A stretch of DNA of 64,000 nt from Eurosta solidaginis (GCF_040869045.1 NC_090322.1:187983477-188047476), one strand, 5' to 3'. Counted from the first letter of the stretch, positions 45,439-56,869 are shown. Made by a program: numbers and translations. Notes: a model not told the origin generated them from the sequence alone.

Positions 45439-45647
45439 ATATTATCGTCAATGATAGATGTATTTTTTTTTGCATCTATAGACGTTTACGCTTAAACTTT
45501 ATATAAGCGTCAAACTTTAAATACACCTCTGAAATTGCTGCGCATAAAATTTGTCCTACTAAATTTCAACACGCATTATACTCAGATGTACCTGAAATAT
45601 GTGTCTATGTTTCACGTCAACACTAATTCTATGTTTCACCTCTAAAA

Positions 45648-45885
45648 ATGGTGTGTATCCACAAATCACACAGGTAAGATTGCGCATTGCGCATGGAAAC
45701 AAAAGATCAGCTGTTTTTTATGGGCAATTCATACGTCGTTTTCCTTTACCTCTTGTTTTTTCTCTCTTTCTTTTATTCGCTCAAGCAGTCAACTGTGATG
45801 TAGATGCGCAGAACGAAGCAATTTTGAACTCGTGAATGCGCAATCTGGGTAGGTGATTTGTGGTGTGTATCACCTATTCATCGCA
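45648..45885. mobile_element. Miniature element with inverted ends
   Basis: Left GGTGTGTATCCACAAATCAC and right GTGATTTGTGGTGTGTATCACC are inverted, and inner blocks AGATTGCGCA and TGCGCAATCT also pair. No ORF of substance. Confidence 0.6.
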
Positions 45886-46284
45886 ACCGATTCAGGTATA
45901 TGTTATACATTATGGCCACCAGAGGTTTGTGTATCCGATTTAAGGTACACCCTGTTCTGTAGCTAGTTATTTAACCACTGCCGCTATATGGGTCCCTAAG
46001 CATGATCTAAGCGAGGATAAGCGTTTTTTTACGCGCAAACATAAAAAAAAACACGGCTAATTTCATGCAAATGATTTAACCTTTTCTAGAATAATTTTTT
46101 ATGGTAATTCTATACGACAGTATGACACTCTTAAGGCTCGTGCAAAACGCGTCTTTTGGTACCCTTCTCGATTATTTTGGGCATGTACTAAGAATGTCAT
46201 GCTTTCATATACATACATATAATTACCCTAAAATAACAGTTGAATGCTCTCGCATATATTTGATGCACAAGCTTTTTTAATTAA

Positions 46285-46458
46285 GCTGGAGACATTGGTG
46301 CTTTATCGGTAACCGTATCGGTAACCTTATAACAGCTGATTCGGCCAACCTTATGGGAATCAATGCAATCGATTATTGGTGCCGCTAAAGTCGTAACCGT
46401 ATCTTAGCAAACCAATTGGTTTTCGGTTTACCGTCGTAACGATAAACAGCTGATTACG
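46285..46458. mobile_element. TTAA-type miniature element C, right-truncated copy
   Basis: TTAA then GCTGGAGACATTGGTGCTTT, through GATAAACAGCTGATTACG, where the next copy starts at TTAA 46459. The right 60 bases are missing. Confidence 0.65.
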
Positions 46459-46462
46459 TTAA

Positions 46463-46860
46463 GCTGGAGACATTGCCCTACAAAAAATTTGGTCACAAAA
46501 CTTACCCACGTCCATGCAAATGTGACTATGAATATAACCTATGACTGTAAAATGACTAGTCAAATGACGTGGATTGACGCGAGCGTTTTTGCAGGGTGGT
46601 GCTTTATCGGTAACCGTATCGGTAACCTTATAACAGCTGATTCGACCAACCTAATGAGAATCAATGCAATCGATTATTGGTTCCGCTAAGGTCGTAACCG
46701 TATCGTAGCCAACCAATTGGGTTTTGGTTTACCGTCGTAACGATAAACAGCTGATTACGTTAGGGATACGGATACATCGATACGACATACGACACCAATG
46801 ACTCCGGTTTTAGGGATACGACTACAGCGATACGACAAATGGCACCAATGACTCCCGCTT
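46463..46860. mobile_element. TTAA-type element C with a 121-bp element inside
   Basis: GCTGGAGACATTG is split from TGGTGCTTTATCGG by an insert at 46476-46596 that starts CCCTACAAAAA and ends TTTTTGCAGGG. The right end is duplicated (two blocks of GATACGAC followed by CACCAATGACTCC). Confidence 0.7.
46476..46596. mobile_element. 121-bp miniature element with CCCTRCAAAAA ends
   Basis: Ends CCCTACAAAAA and TTTTTGCAGGG pair with one mismatch. It contains an inner inverted pair CCACGTC/GACGTGG. Its limits are sharp because element C is continuous without it. Confidence 0.7.
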
Positions 46861-47045
46861 TATTAGCCGTTTTTTTTTTTTACACTTGTATACATCTTCA
46901 TTAGCGGGTAAAAAAACGCTCATCATCACTTAGACCCAGCTAGCGGCAATTATTGAAGACTGGTGGCAGGGGTTAATTAACTTGGTACAAAACGTGTTGT
47001 GCTTAACAGCGGACACACGCACCTGTGTTCGTCGTAGTGTATAAA

Positions 47046-47268
47046 GCCGGACTCATTGGTGCCGTATGTCGTATCGCTGTATCCGTATCCCTAACGTAAT
47101 CAGCTGTTTATCGTTCCGACAGTAAACCAAAACCCAATTGGTTGGCTACGATACGGTTACGACCTTAGCGGCACCAATAATCGATTGCATTGATTCTCAT
47201 AAGGTTGGTCGAATCAGCTGTTATAAGGGTACCGATACGGTTACCGATAAAGCACCAATGTCTCTAGC
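47046..47268. mobile_element. TTAA-type element C, inverted copy
   Basis: Reads GCCGGACTCATTGGTGCCGT to AGCACCAATGTCTCTAGC and then TTAA. The left flank is TAAA. Orientation is opposite to the other copies. Confidence 0.7.
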
Positions 47269-47559
47269 TTAACCTATAGCTGAATTGGTTGCGATAAATT
47301 GTAGTTACACACACTTTTCGGTCCTGGAAGAATAGTTTAGAGAGAGACATATTTCAGGTGTAACTGAGTATAAGGCATACTGAAATTTAGCAGTGCTAAT
47401 GTTCTGCGCAACAATTTCATATATGCAGATAAAGCTATACACTTAGCATACCATATAAAGTTTAAGTGCATATGTATATGCATGTAAAAGAAAACAGAAC
47501 TATGGCATATTTCGTGCCAGAACGATATATGGGCTCAATTGGGAGTCCGATTTGACTCC

Positions 47560-47745
47560 TTTTAGTATGACAATATTGAACCTTGTAGACCATCCCGCGC
47601 ACACCCCCTACTTTCACGAGGAACTTGGGATCACCATAGTCTCGGCTGCTAAAGCACGGGTAGATGAGGTTGAAAATTGGGTTGGAGAAGTTATAAATTG
47701 CTCTGACATCCCCTTGAAAAGGTTGCGCTACAGAACTCCTTGAAT
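47560..47745 (-). repeat. Family 1 repeat, diverged middle part
   Basis: TTTCACGAGGAACTTGGGAT, GTTGAAAATTGGGTTGGAGA and ACAGAACTCCTTGAATC match the body of the family, about 75-80% by eye. Confidence 0.6.
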
Positions 47746-48895
47746 CATTTAAGCATTTTTTTTATTTTTACTTATCAGAATGTAAGTCACTTCCAATGAC
47801 CCTGGGATATTATAAGGTAGACAAATGGGACCCTTCATTTATATTATCATGCTTAAAACCAAAATTCTTAATATTTTATGGTAATTTTTCCGTTTCGTGG
47901 TAATATCTGTTGGCAGAAGCAAACTTTTAATTTTCGGAAATGCTTTTACTAGTAGCTGTGAGCTTTAGTTACGGGCTCATGATACTGTGATTGAGACACG
48001 ATTTTGGGTAAATTTTTAGCAGCTGCGAGCTATTGTGAAGTTTTGGCAAAGAGATGTTAATACCTTTTGCGAAATTCACGTCTACGGGTATTTTAAAATT
48101 GCATCTACATATTTTTATGGGGTATTTAGGTCTGTTAGAAGGATTGCCTAAATTAATATTTCGTCATCCTATTTCCTACAATCACATTATATAAAGTCCA
48201 CAAATATGTGCAGAAGGCAACTTTTCAATACCTGCCATATTGGATATTTGACATGAATTTCGCAAAACAAACAAACTAGTGTCCCTTATGAATATAAAAG
48301 TCTTTGGTATTTCCTATTTCTATCAGTGTCAATTCCTCCAAAAGGAAAATATTTCTTAAAATCTATTGTCATACCAAAGGACGAAAGGTTTGTTTTTTGT
48401 TGGCGGTTAATAAATTGTAGTGCTAAAGATTGCCCAATGATTCAATCAGAAGAGGTTTGCTCGACAGACACATTTTTTGACAATTTCAGCCATTTTGCTC
48501 CCAAAACGAATTGACATCCGTTAACTGACTTGTTTCTTTATGAATTTTGGAAAAAATATTAGTTGTAGAAGTAGGAAGCAATTAGTTTACAAATACCCGA
48601 TAAGTACTTAACTGCATAATTCTTTAGGACATTTTTTTAATGTTATAGTGAATTTATTAACTATGCCTCGATCTATAAGTATGGCTAAATATTGAACATA
48701 GGTAATTTTATGTAGTGAGGACGCCAAGGAATCGTGCACTTTCGTAAACCTATGAATATACCAAACCTAAATCAATTCAAAATTCATCTTTCAACGTCAA
48801 AACCTCGACTATTAATTCTATTCACGTAAAAATGTCTTTGTAAATATTGGAGATGCCATAACGAAATGTACTCATTGGGTATGTTAACTTATTCA
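47746..48895. other. AT-rich stretch without recognisable gene
   Basis: A 62-codon frame at 48326-48514 has no recognised domain and poor context. Nothing else stands out. Confidence 0.45.
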
Positions 48896-49318
48896 GGTAA
48901 AAGTCTAGAACAGGAGCCTACTGCTAATACGCATCTAAAAATATCGAGAGAGGTGACCTCGATAATATAATCAATAATCCGCAGGCGGAAAAGAAAAATT
49001 TTATCTTTATCCGGAGATTTTTGCAGTTGAATGTTTTTGTGCACTGAAAAAGATTTTGTGTACAAAGGATTTTGCATGCATTTAATTTTGATCACACCTC
49101 ATTAGTGGACCGGCCAAGGTAATTTTTTATAAGTTCGGCTGAAGGCCGCCAACGCAACCCGGGGTAATTTTTCGGTTTTTCGTCAATATCTTTTGAACGA
49201 GTTGAACAAATTTTTTCGCCTTCGAATTATTGTTATCGAGGTCAATACGCGTTCTTTGACACTTCTCTGAATGTTTTTGGGCACCCTATTAAAAGTCGAC
49301 ACTCTGTTCTATTAATTC
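48896..49318. mobile_element. hAT-type miniature element, decayed
   Basis: Left GGTAAAAGTCTAG and CTACTGCTAATACG match the element at 60119. The right end ...AAAAGTCGACACTCTG-TTCTATTAATTCC is a diverged inverted partner. The core is shortened. Confidence 0.5.
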
Positions 49319-50368
49319 CGTATGTTCGGAACATTATCTCCATTTAAGAATTTGGGGAATCGGTTTATATTTGAAATATGTATATACTTATCTAATATAT
49401 TCGGACCTCGTGAGGTAGTATCAAATGAACGTATTCCGAGTATTCTAAATTAACGGTTTATCCGGAGTGCTTTCATGAATACTTAACGGAAAAGAGCTTT
49501 CCGAAAAAGGGTGAATACTCCCTGTGTAGCAGGACCAACAAAAGCTTAACTCTTCTGTCAAAGTCAAGATAGGAATATAAAGTTCTAAGACAATAAGCCG
49601 TTTTCTTTTATTTTTGTTTTTGTCAGTTCATTGCGGCTGCTGAGTAGCGTATCACCCCATGTCGACTGCCTGTTCAAAATTCTGCCATCTCAAAATATTT
49701 TTCAAAAATTTCCCAATTCAGGATTTGCCACAAAACCGCCCTATATTAGAGTTAGATTGAAGAACGCTTCATCTCAGAATGCTTTTCATTAAATCCCTTT
49801 TATGACAAAATGCATTGAACTTATGCTGATATAGGGAGTTTTTGAAACAAATTTTGAGATAGAGCATTTTTGAATAAAATTCTAACGGACGGCATTCTTC
49901 AAACAATTTCTGAAAGAATGACCAAACCATTATTAATTCACGAAATATTTAGAAGAAAACGAATTATTTCCCCAAAAACTTTTGGCATATACAAATTTAT
50001 TATCACTACTAATTATTATTATCTATCTACTAATATACTACGAAAGATACTTTTCTACTACAATTTTCACTGAAGGGTATTGAATTATACCCCGTTTTCA
50101 GTACTTCGTAAAAGCAACCCGTCCAGATTTTTCAACTTGGGAGTGTCAAAGATCTGTCATCATTGGAGAAAATACCTCTAGTAATTGAATCATGTGATTG
50201 CCCGTTTGTGTTTCACACCAACTTTTCTTTTACATGTGTCTACAGAAAATTTGACTACATACAAATATAGAAAATTTTGTTTGTTTATATAATGCAATAT
50301 ACCAGTCGACTACAAATATGATTTAAGTTATGCAACGGCAATTTAACAGGTGATCCATGGTTCAACTA
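49319..50368. other. AT-rich stretch without recognisable gene
   Basis: No ORF, RNA gene or repeat could be named between the two miniature elements. Confidence 0.4.
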
Positions 50369-50660
50369 TGGTTGGCTCATCTCTACAGCAAAAGCATACC
50401 TTTGTTCAGATTGTCAAAAACTGTGTGTTGGTTTTAGGCGCATCTTTGCAAATCTTGTATGTTGTGGGAAAATAAATTAAATGCATTCACTAAAAAAATA
50501 ACTTAAAGTGATATGAAACAATTTTTTTATAAAAAATTTACCCCATGGCAGAAAATAATTGTCCATGTGATGGTCGCATTTCTCGTTTGCCATCTCCTTT
50601 TGACAATCCCTATACCAGTGAAATTAAAAAAAAAATCAGCTGATGAGATGAGCCAACCAT
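50369..50660. mobile_element. Miniature element with GGTTGGCTCATCTC ends
   Basis: ATGGTTGGCTCATCTC at the left and GAGATGAGCCAACCAT at the right are exact inverted repeats bounding 290 bases without an ORF. Confidence 0.65.
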
Positions 50661-51380
50661 ATAAATTCTACTATTGCTAAGGCGTATCCACTTCTGGCTT
50701 TTATTAGGCGTTCCTGCACAGACTTCACGGATCCCTACACCCTCAAGTTATTGTTCACTGCACTAGTTCGTTCGAAGCTGGAATATGCCTGTTTTATTTG
50801 GAGGCCGTATCATGAATGCCATATTGTTAGGCTTGAACGTGTGCAGAAAGCGTTTGTTCGGTTCGCGCTGCGCTCGATGAACTTTTCTGAACCGATTCTA
50901 TCTTATAAATCCAGGTGCTCACTTATCAAATTAGAGTCCCTGGAATGCAGAAGAACTGTCATATCGCTCACGTTTGTTTATGACATCATTAATGGTGTAG
51001 TTGATGCACCTTGTCGCCTCAGGAGTCTCCGATTCCATATCCATATAAGGCCTCTTCGTAATATACCTATTTTCTATACGGATTGTGTCCGAACCCTCTA
51101 TGCCTCAAACGCAACTTTGCTTAGAGCTATGACTGACTTTAATCGCATCTCTGATTCTTCAGCTATTGATTTTGCTCTTTCTAAGTTTACTTTTAAAACA
51201 ATACTTACTGATATCTTTTCAAACAGATAAATGTGCTGGTCAATCTCTTCATAGCATGTAAGTTTTATTGTGTCTATACTCAACTTATGTACTATACTAT
51301 TAAATAATTATCTAATTTTAATTTAACATTGTTATCTAGTCTGTAAGGGCTTTAAATGCCATAGACTGAAATAAAGAAAT
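50661..51380 (+). mobile_element. LINE 3' end with RT C-terminal segment, 5'-truncated
   Basis: The open frame to 51230 encodes LLFTALVRSKLEYACFIWRP and LERVQKAFVRFALR, the conserved end of CR1/jockey-type RT proteins. Stop TAA at 51228. The 3' UTR ends GAAATAAAGAAATATGAAAT. The C-terminal frame has no lesion over 160 codons, but the upstream RT is missing. Confidence 0.7.
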
Positions 51381-51565
51381 ATGAAATAATATGGAGCCAT
51401 GAGGTGATCCACAAATCGCAAAGGGTAGGTGATTTGTGGAGGTAATCCAGGCTTTTTACCATTGTGAATTCACAATCCTTTTGACTATTGAGAATGTTAT
51501 TTTCAAAAAACTTGTAGGAATTCACATTGATTGTTATGTGAATGAGGTGGCAAAGTGAATTATGA

Positions 51566-52271
51566 ATCCACCAGGCACTCGCTGGATTCGGAATGACAGC
51601 GAATTCAAAATGGATACCATTACCGAATGCTCCGAAGGATTGAAAAATTGAAAAAGTCGAGACGATTGGTAGGCAAAAATGTTGTCGTTGAGACCAAAAA
51701 TGCGACTCTAGACCTGAGATTTCCATCAGGTGAGCGAGACTGTTTGTAGTTTTGACGTTTATCGCTTAGTGCATAGTGTACCTATACCAAGTGTGTTCAC
51801 TAAGCGATAAACGTCAAAACTACAAACAGCCTCGCTCACCTGATGGAAATCTCAGGTCTAGAGGATTGAAAAATTGAAAAAGTCGAGACGATTGGTAGGC
51901 AAAAATGTTGTCGTTGAGACCAAAAATGCGACTCTAGACCTGAGATTTCCATCAGGTGAGCGAGGCTGTTTGTAGTTTTGACGTTTATCGCTTAGTGCAT
52001 AGTGTACCTATACCAAGTGTGTTCACTAAGCGATAAACGTCAAAACTACAAACAGCCTCGCTCACCTGATGGAAATCTCAGGTCTAGAGTCGCATTTTTG
52101 GTCTCAACGACAACATTTTTGACTACCAATCGTATCGACTTTTTCAATTTTTCAATCATTCGGCGCACTCGGTAATGGTATCCATTTTGAATTCGCTGTC
52201 ATTCCGAATCCAGCGAGTGCCTGTCAGAATGCTTGACAGATAAGTCAACACACTTGTACTTGTACACTATG
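51566..52271. repeat. Four alternating head-to-head copies of the GTGTAC element
   Basis: Copies run minus (51566-51775), plus (51770-51860), minus (51861-52005) and plus (52000-52271). Centres at about 51773 and 52003 carry CATAGTGTACCTATACC. Each arm contains ATCAGGTGAGCGAGRCTG and CTCTAGACCTGAG. The whole block is a compound palindrome. Confidence 0.75.
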
Positions 52272-52552
52272 TTCGACTGCCTAGTCCACTGCCTTCCACT
52301 CTATTCGCAACATAACCTCTACTTAAGCTGCCAAACTATATAGTAAACAATGGTTAACAATTTATAAACAGCCGCTATAAAAGCAAATGTCAAAAACTGC
52401 ATTTTTACAAAACAGAGTTGCATTTATATAGCACACAAGGACAATTTTAATAACCACATAACCACCATAGGCATTGTTTACTATATAGTTTGGCAGCTTA
52501 AGTAGAGGTTATGTTGCGAATAGAGTGGAAGGCAGTGGACTAGGCAGTCGAA
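52272..52552. mobile_element. Foldback-type element, 81-bp arms
   Basis: Arms 52272-52352 and 52472-52552 (TTCGACTGCCTAGTCCACTG to GTAAACAATG) are inverted and identical by eye. The spacer is 119 bases. Confidence 0.75.
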
Positions 52553-52825
52553 TGTCATATAATGAAGGAATAGTGTTCGGAGATTTTTCAAAGTTAAAAA
52601 AAAAAAATGATAAAAGCTTTAGTATAAATAAAACTATTGTTTTAATAACAACAAAAACGCCATATGTATTCTGTATACATAAATTTGTAAGGAGTATCTC
52701 ACTTTAAAATTTGAATTAAATAATCTAAAGTTTTGTTTTGAAACTGAGTCGAGAACTGTGCGTGTGAATGTGCGAATTTTCACCGATCAGCTGTTAGTTG
52801 CACTACTTGGTAAAATTTACAATGA
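52553..52825 (+). repeat. Inverted copy of the Tango4 5' flank
   Basis: The reverse complement matches 44215-44491, including GATCGGTGAAAATTCGCACA and ACGCACAGTTCTCGACTCAG, with an estimated 90-95% identity by eye. It does not include the Tango4 coding start. If promoter activity came with it, it would point rightward from 52826. Confidence 0.75.
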
Positions 52826-52907
52826 CCATAGGGTTCTTCACTTGTATCAAAGAACGTATAAGTGAGTTGTATCCTCGCTTGAAACTTAAGGGCCAATTAA
52901 TGGTGAC

Positions 52908-55005
52908 GGTAATTGTGCAGTTTATGGTACCAACCGAAACTTGGGCCTTTTTTTCGAGGGAGGTATCAAAAGACGCGTATTCACATCTAGATCGCAGAAT
53001 TACTGTGCATGGCGTAGCCGGTGTTGCATCGGCTAAGGGTTATTTTTTTAAAGTGCGCGGTTGGATTTTATATAAGGTGCCACGATTTTCAAACCTTTGT
53101 TGTTTTGTAGGGGTAGAGGGGGTCCTAAAAATCACAAAATAATCATCCGCAGCTCTAGGAAACTCTTAGTTTATGAAATATAAGCTTTTTAATTTCCAAA
53201 TTTAGTAAAATTTCAACTTAAGTCCTGCACTTAAAATTCGGGTCGCACATGTGGATAGCGGTATCAAAAGCCGCGTATTTGCGTCAAGATTCAGAATCCG
53301 AAAGCAGAAACTATATTTTTTATCTTCTTTAAAAGTTATTCGCGGAAAACACGTCGGTACTATTGTCACTTTTTTCGTTGTTGCAATTAAACAAATGAAG
53401 GTGGTGAATAGTGTTGCCAGCTCCGCAACAATATCTTTTTATCTTGGTAGAACATTATAAGGTGGTGGCACGTCGACATAAATGCAAACAAACATACACT
53501 ATCAATGTATTTTGTTGTTGTAAAACACTTTTAATAATTTGTAGTCTAATATTATTTGGGGTGCTGGGCAGAAGGGTGCACTACGCAGAAGGGCATAACC
53601 GTTATACCACACACCCGGACTGGGCATGGCGTAGCCCAGGGTTATTTTTTATAAGCGCGGCGGAAAGCCGCCTATGCAGAAAGGTGTTCTACGCAGAATT
53701 ACCATTGGAATCAGCATAAAAATCTCTATAAAGTCCGATTTTTTTTTTTTTTTTGACAAATGTATGTATTTTGCACTTGTTCCAATTAAATACATTAATT
53801 TAAAATTATTCAGAGAATTACAATACAAAATACACTGATAGTGTATGTTTGCTTGCATTTATGTCGACGTGCCACCACATTATAATGTTCTACCAAGATA
53901 AAAAGATATTGTTGCGGAGCTGGTAACACTATTCACCACCCTCATTTGTTTTCGTTTGTTTAATTGCACCAACGAAAAAAGCAATAATAGTACCGACGTG
54001 TTTTCCGCGAATAACTTTTAAACGAGATAAAAAATATAGTTTCTGCTTTCGGATTCTGAATCTTGACACAAATACGCGTCTTTTGATACCACTATCGACA
54101 TGTGCGACCCGAATTTTAAGTGCAGGACTTAAGTTGAAACTTTACTAAATTTGGAAATTAAAAAGCTTATATTTCATAAACTAAGAGTTTCCTAGAGTTG
54201 CGGATGATAATTTTTTGATTTTTAGGATTACCGCCACCCCTCGAAAAAAAAGGTTGGAAAATCGTGGCACCTTATTCAAAATATTCCCCGATATTTTGAT
54301 TTGAAAAATTCATAATTTCGACTTTTGACATGGAATTACCACCAAACCTTTCATTTGCACCAAAAAAGAAATATACCCTTGGAATCAGCATAAAAATCTC
54401 TATAAAGTCCGATTTTTTATTTTTTTTTTTGACAAATGTATGTATGTTCCAAAATGAAAATTACAAATATTTGCCAGCATCTCTTTATTTCTATAAATTG
54501 AAGACGTATTCTCTTCTATTTTAATATATTAAATTGCAACATATTAAGTAAATTACAAAAACAATATAATTGTATGTTTATTTAAATTTATGTTGAGCCG
54601 CCACCGCCATGTATTAATCCTAACAGAGAACAAAAAAGTAATCACCAGCGTTGCTGAGCTGGAAACACTGTTCACTTTCATGTGTTTTCATTTCGACAGA
54701 AATTTGTTGCAATATTTGTTTTGATATTTTATAAGTAAATTAGTGAAATTTAACATAATTCTTTTGTTAATTTGTGCAAGTTAGATTATGTTAATATACT
54801 AAATATAAAAAGTAAAGTGATGTGTGCGCTTAAAAGGTTGTAAACGTGCGGGAACAATATGTTTTTCGCCGGTAACTTTTAAACGGGTAAAAAAAGTAAA
54901 CTTCCGCTTTCGGATTCTTGATCTAGACGTGTCTTTGACACCTCGCTCGAAAATGTTGGCCCAAATTTCGGAATTTCGGTGGGTACCATAAACTGCACCA
55001 CTACC
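52908..55005. mobile_element. hAT-type element, 2.1 kb, with near-exact 8-bp duplication
   Basis: Ends GGTAATTGTGCAGTTTATGG and CCATAAACTGCACCACTACC are inverted. Flanks ATGGTGAC and ATGGCGAC are an 8-base duplication with one mismatch. The interior is a giant foldback (53070-54285). No transposase ORF. Confidence 0.7.
53070..54285. repeat. Giant inverted repeat, arms about 460 bp
   Basis: The left arm about 53070-53525 and right arm about 53815-54285 pair throughout, sharing AGTCCTGCACTTAAAATTCG and ATTCGCGGAAAACACGTCGG. The loop of about 290 bases holds GGTATAACCG-type core sequence common to the hAT-type group. Confidence 0.75.
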
Positions 55006-55079
55006 ATGGCGACTTATAACCATAACCAGATAAAACAGCTAATCGAACCTACCTTATGGAAATCAATGTAATCGATTAA

Positions 55080-55299
55080 AGCTGGAGACATTGGTGCTTT
55101 ATCGGTAACCGTATCGGTAGCCTTATAACAGCTGATTCGACCAACTTTATGAGAATCAATGCAATCGATTATTGGTGCCGCTAAGGTCGTAACCGTATCG
55201 TAGCCAATTGGGTTTTGGTTCACCGTCGTAACGATAAACAGCTGATTACGTCAGGGATACGGATACAGCGATACGACATACGGCACCAATGACTCCCCC
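55080..55299. mobile_element. TTAA-type element C inside element A
   Basis: AGCTGGAGACATTGGTGC to GCACCAATGACTCCCCC, flanked by TTAA at 55076 and 55300. It splits element A at GATTAATGG. Confidence 0.8.
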
Positions 55300-55459
55300 T
55301 TAATGGTGCCATACCATAACGCTAACGGCATAACCATACCATAGCCAACCAATTGGTTTTTGGTTTCTCGCCATATCAATAACCTAAAAATATTTGAGTT
55401 GGTGAATTTAATAACTTTTTGTAGATTTTATTCATTGTTTTTGATACGTTATGACTAAA

Positions 55460-55822
55460 GGGCCCATTACTGATACTTAGCATAGACTTGACTTGGCTTG
55501 ATAACTGTCACTTACAGTTCTGTTAAATGAATATCGCATGTTAGTGATTACTCAAAACTTGGCAACACTTAACTTGACTTAGAAGTCTGTTGAATTTTGA
55601 TTTTCTATATAAGTTCTAAGTGACGTTTACATTTTGAGATGCCATTTGTTTGTTTCCATTTCATTTTGACATTTTGTCATACAAATTGACATTTATTTAA
55701 AAATAAATTTCAACACTGATTATGATGCCAGGTTGTATGCGCCAAGTGGAGTATAATCGTGGCTAAGTTGCCAAGTTTACGCCAAGTCAAGTCAAGTCTA
55801 TGCTAAGTATCAGTAATGGGGC
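55460..55822. mobile_element. TTAA-type element B inside element A
   Basis: GGGCCCATTACTGATACTTA at the left and TAAGTATCAGTAATGGGGC at the right. The flanks are TAAA and TTAA. The interior matches 3716-4054, inverted. Confidence 0.78.
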
Positions 55823-56240
55823 TTAAGAGATTTATTTTTTGTGGAATATGTTTGTAATTTTTTGCGTTTTCTTCATTTTTATGAAATTTCACGATTTTTA
55901 GGTTAAGGCATCATTAGTTGACGACATTGGAGATGGTTATGGATATACGTATAGTTACGACTATAGCGTTAGGGTTAAGGAAGTTTAATTGGCCCTTTAT
56001 TCTGTCCCAACAAGAAATAACAGCCACAAACCCATTAGCCGAAGTTAAAAAAATTAAATTAAAAAATTTCTTTTTCATGTATAAAAAATATTCGTACACC
56101 TCATGCTACCGGTCTGAATACAGACCAAAAAGCCAAGTTGAGGTAAAAAGCGAATATTAATGTTTTGATACTGCAATATCAATTGGAACGATAGTTCAAT
56201 GAGGGAGGTTTCGACCCTTGGCCTTACTCTGTATAGCGCG

Positions 56241-56567
56241 GCGAAACCCCCAGCGGGTTAGGGGGCTTAGAATACACGCACGCAGGTATGCCTGTCGAAA
56301 GACGCGACTAAAATACCAAATCGATTTGAAAGGTTAGAGCAGCCGCCAGCGCAATATATAGCTTTTCCAACCCAATTGTCAACCTCGCCTACGAGTGGCG
56401 AATTCCGTTTCTTTAACAGCCGAGGCTCTGGCGACCCCAAGTTCCTCGTGGATCTAGGGGGTGGCAGTGCGGTATGGCCTAGAAGGTTTCCTATGGTCAT
56501 ACCAAATTGTTACCGATATCGTCAGGCTAGTACCTTAATGGTGCTTGTTACCGGAACGTACAGATCA
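56241..56567 (+). repeat. Family 1 repeat, near full copy
   Basis: Starts AGCGGGTTAGGGGGCTTAGA and runs to GTTACCGGAACGTACAGATC. The tail with CAACAACAAC is missing, replaced by an A run. Confidence 0.7.
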
Positions 56568-56698
56568 AAAAAAAAAACTGAACGTCGGCTAAGGATACCA
56601 AAACTATGCAAATCTGCACTAAAAACTGTAAACAAAACCAATTTCGATTTTTCAATCTATTTATATATTTTTTAAACGATTTTTTGTGTTCTTTTCTT

Positions 56699-56869
56699 TT
56701 AATTGGCTTGCACAGGGGAACCTGAAGCCGCTTTACTCGATGATGTGCCGACTGAAGCCGATAGTACCGATGATGACAACGACGACGAAGTGGACGAAGA
56801 AGCTGATGATGTACCCGCAGCAGCTGAGCTGTTATCTTGGGATGCGCCTCCTTCAAAGAACTTTTCAAT
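56699..56869 (-). CDS. Lsm12: Lsm12 exon 5: Ser/Ala-rich tail
   Basis: The acceptor is tttgtcctaag. The exon encodes IEKFFEGG, completing the conserved VRKIVEKHF-type helix, then a Ser/Ala/Thr-rich tail ending SPVQAN and TAA. An acidic open frame on the opposite strand (56703-56885) is the mirror of this serine-rich coding. Confidence 0.86.
   Translation of the reverse strand: MEKFFEGGASQDNSSAAAGTSSASSSTSSSLSSSVLSASVGTSSSKAASGSPVQAN

Larger units (their letters stand above)
52890..55995. mobile_element. TTAA-type element A, copy 2, with three insertions
   Basis: Starts TTAA-GGGCCAATTAA and ends TTAATTGGCCC-TTTA. Compared with copy 1 (4215-4624) it is interrupted by a hAT-type element (52908-55005), element C (55080-55299) and element B (55460-55822). 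The pieces outside these inserts follow copy 1 in order. Confidence 0.8.

Noticed and set aside
45599..45835. 78-codon frame with a hydrophobic segment like a signal peptide
   Set aside because: It lies within a miniature element with inverted ends, so the hydrophobic run is most likely chance.
48326..48514. 62-codon frame with several cysteines
   Set aside because: No recognisable zinc pattern, no splice context and no relatives within the window.
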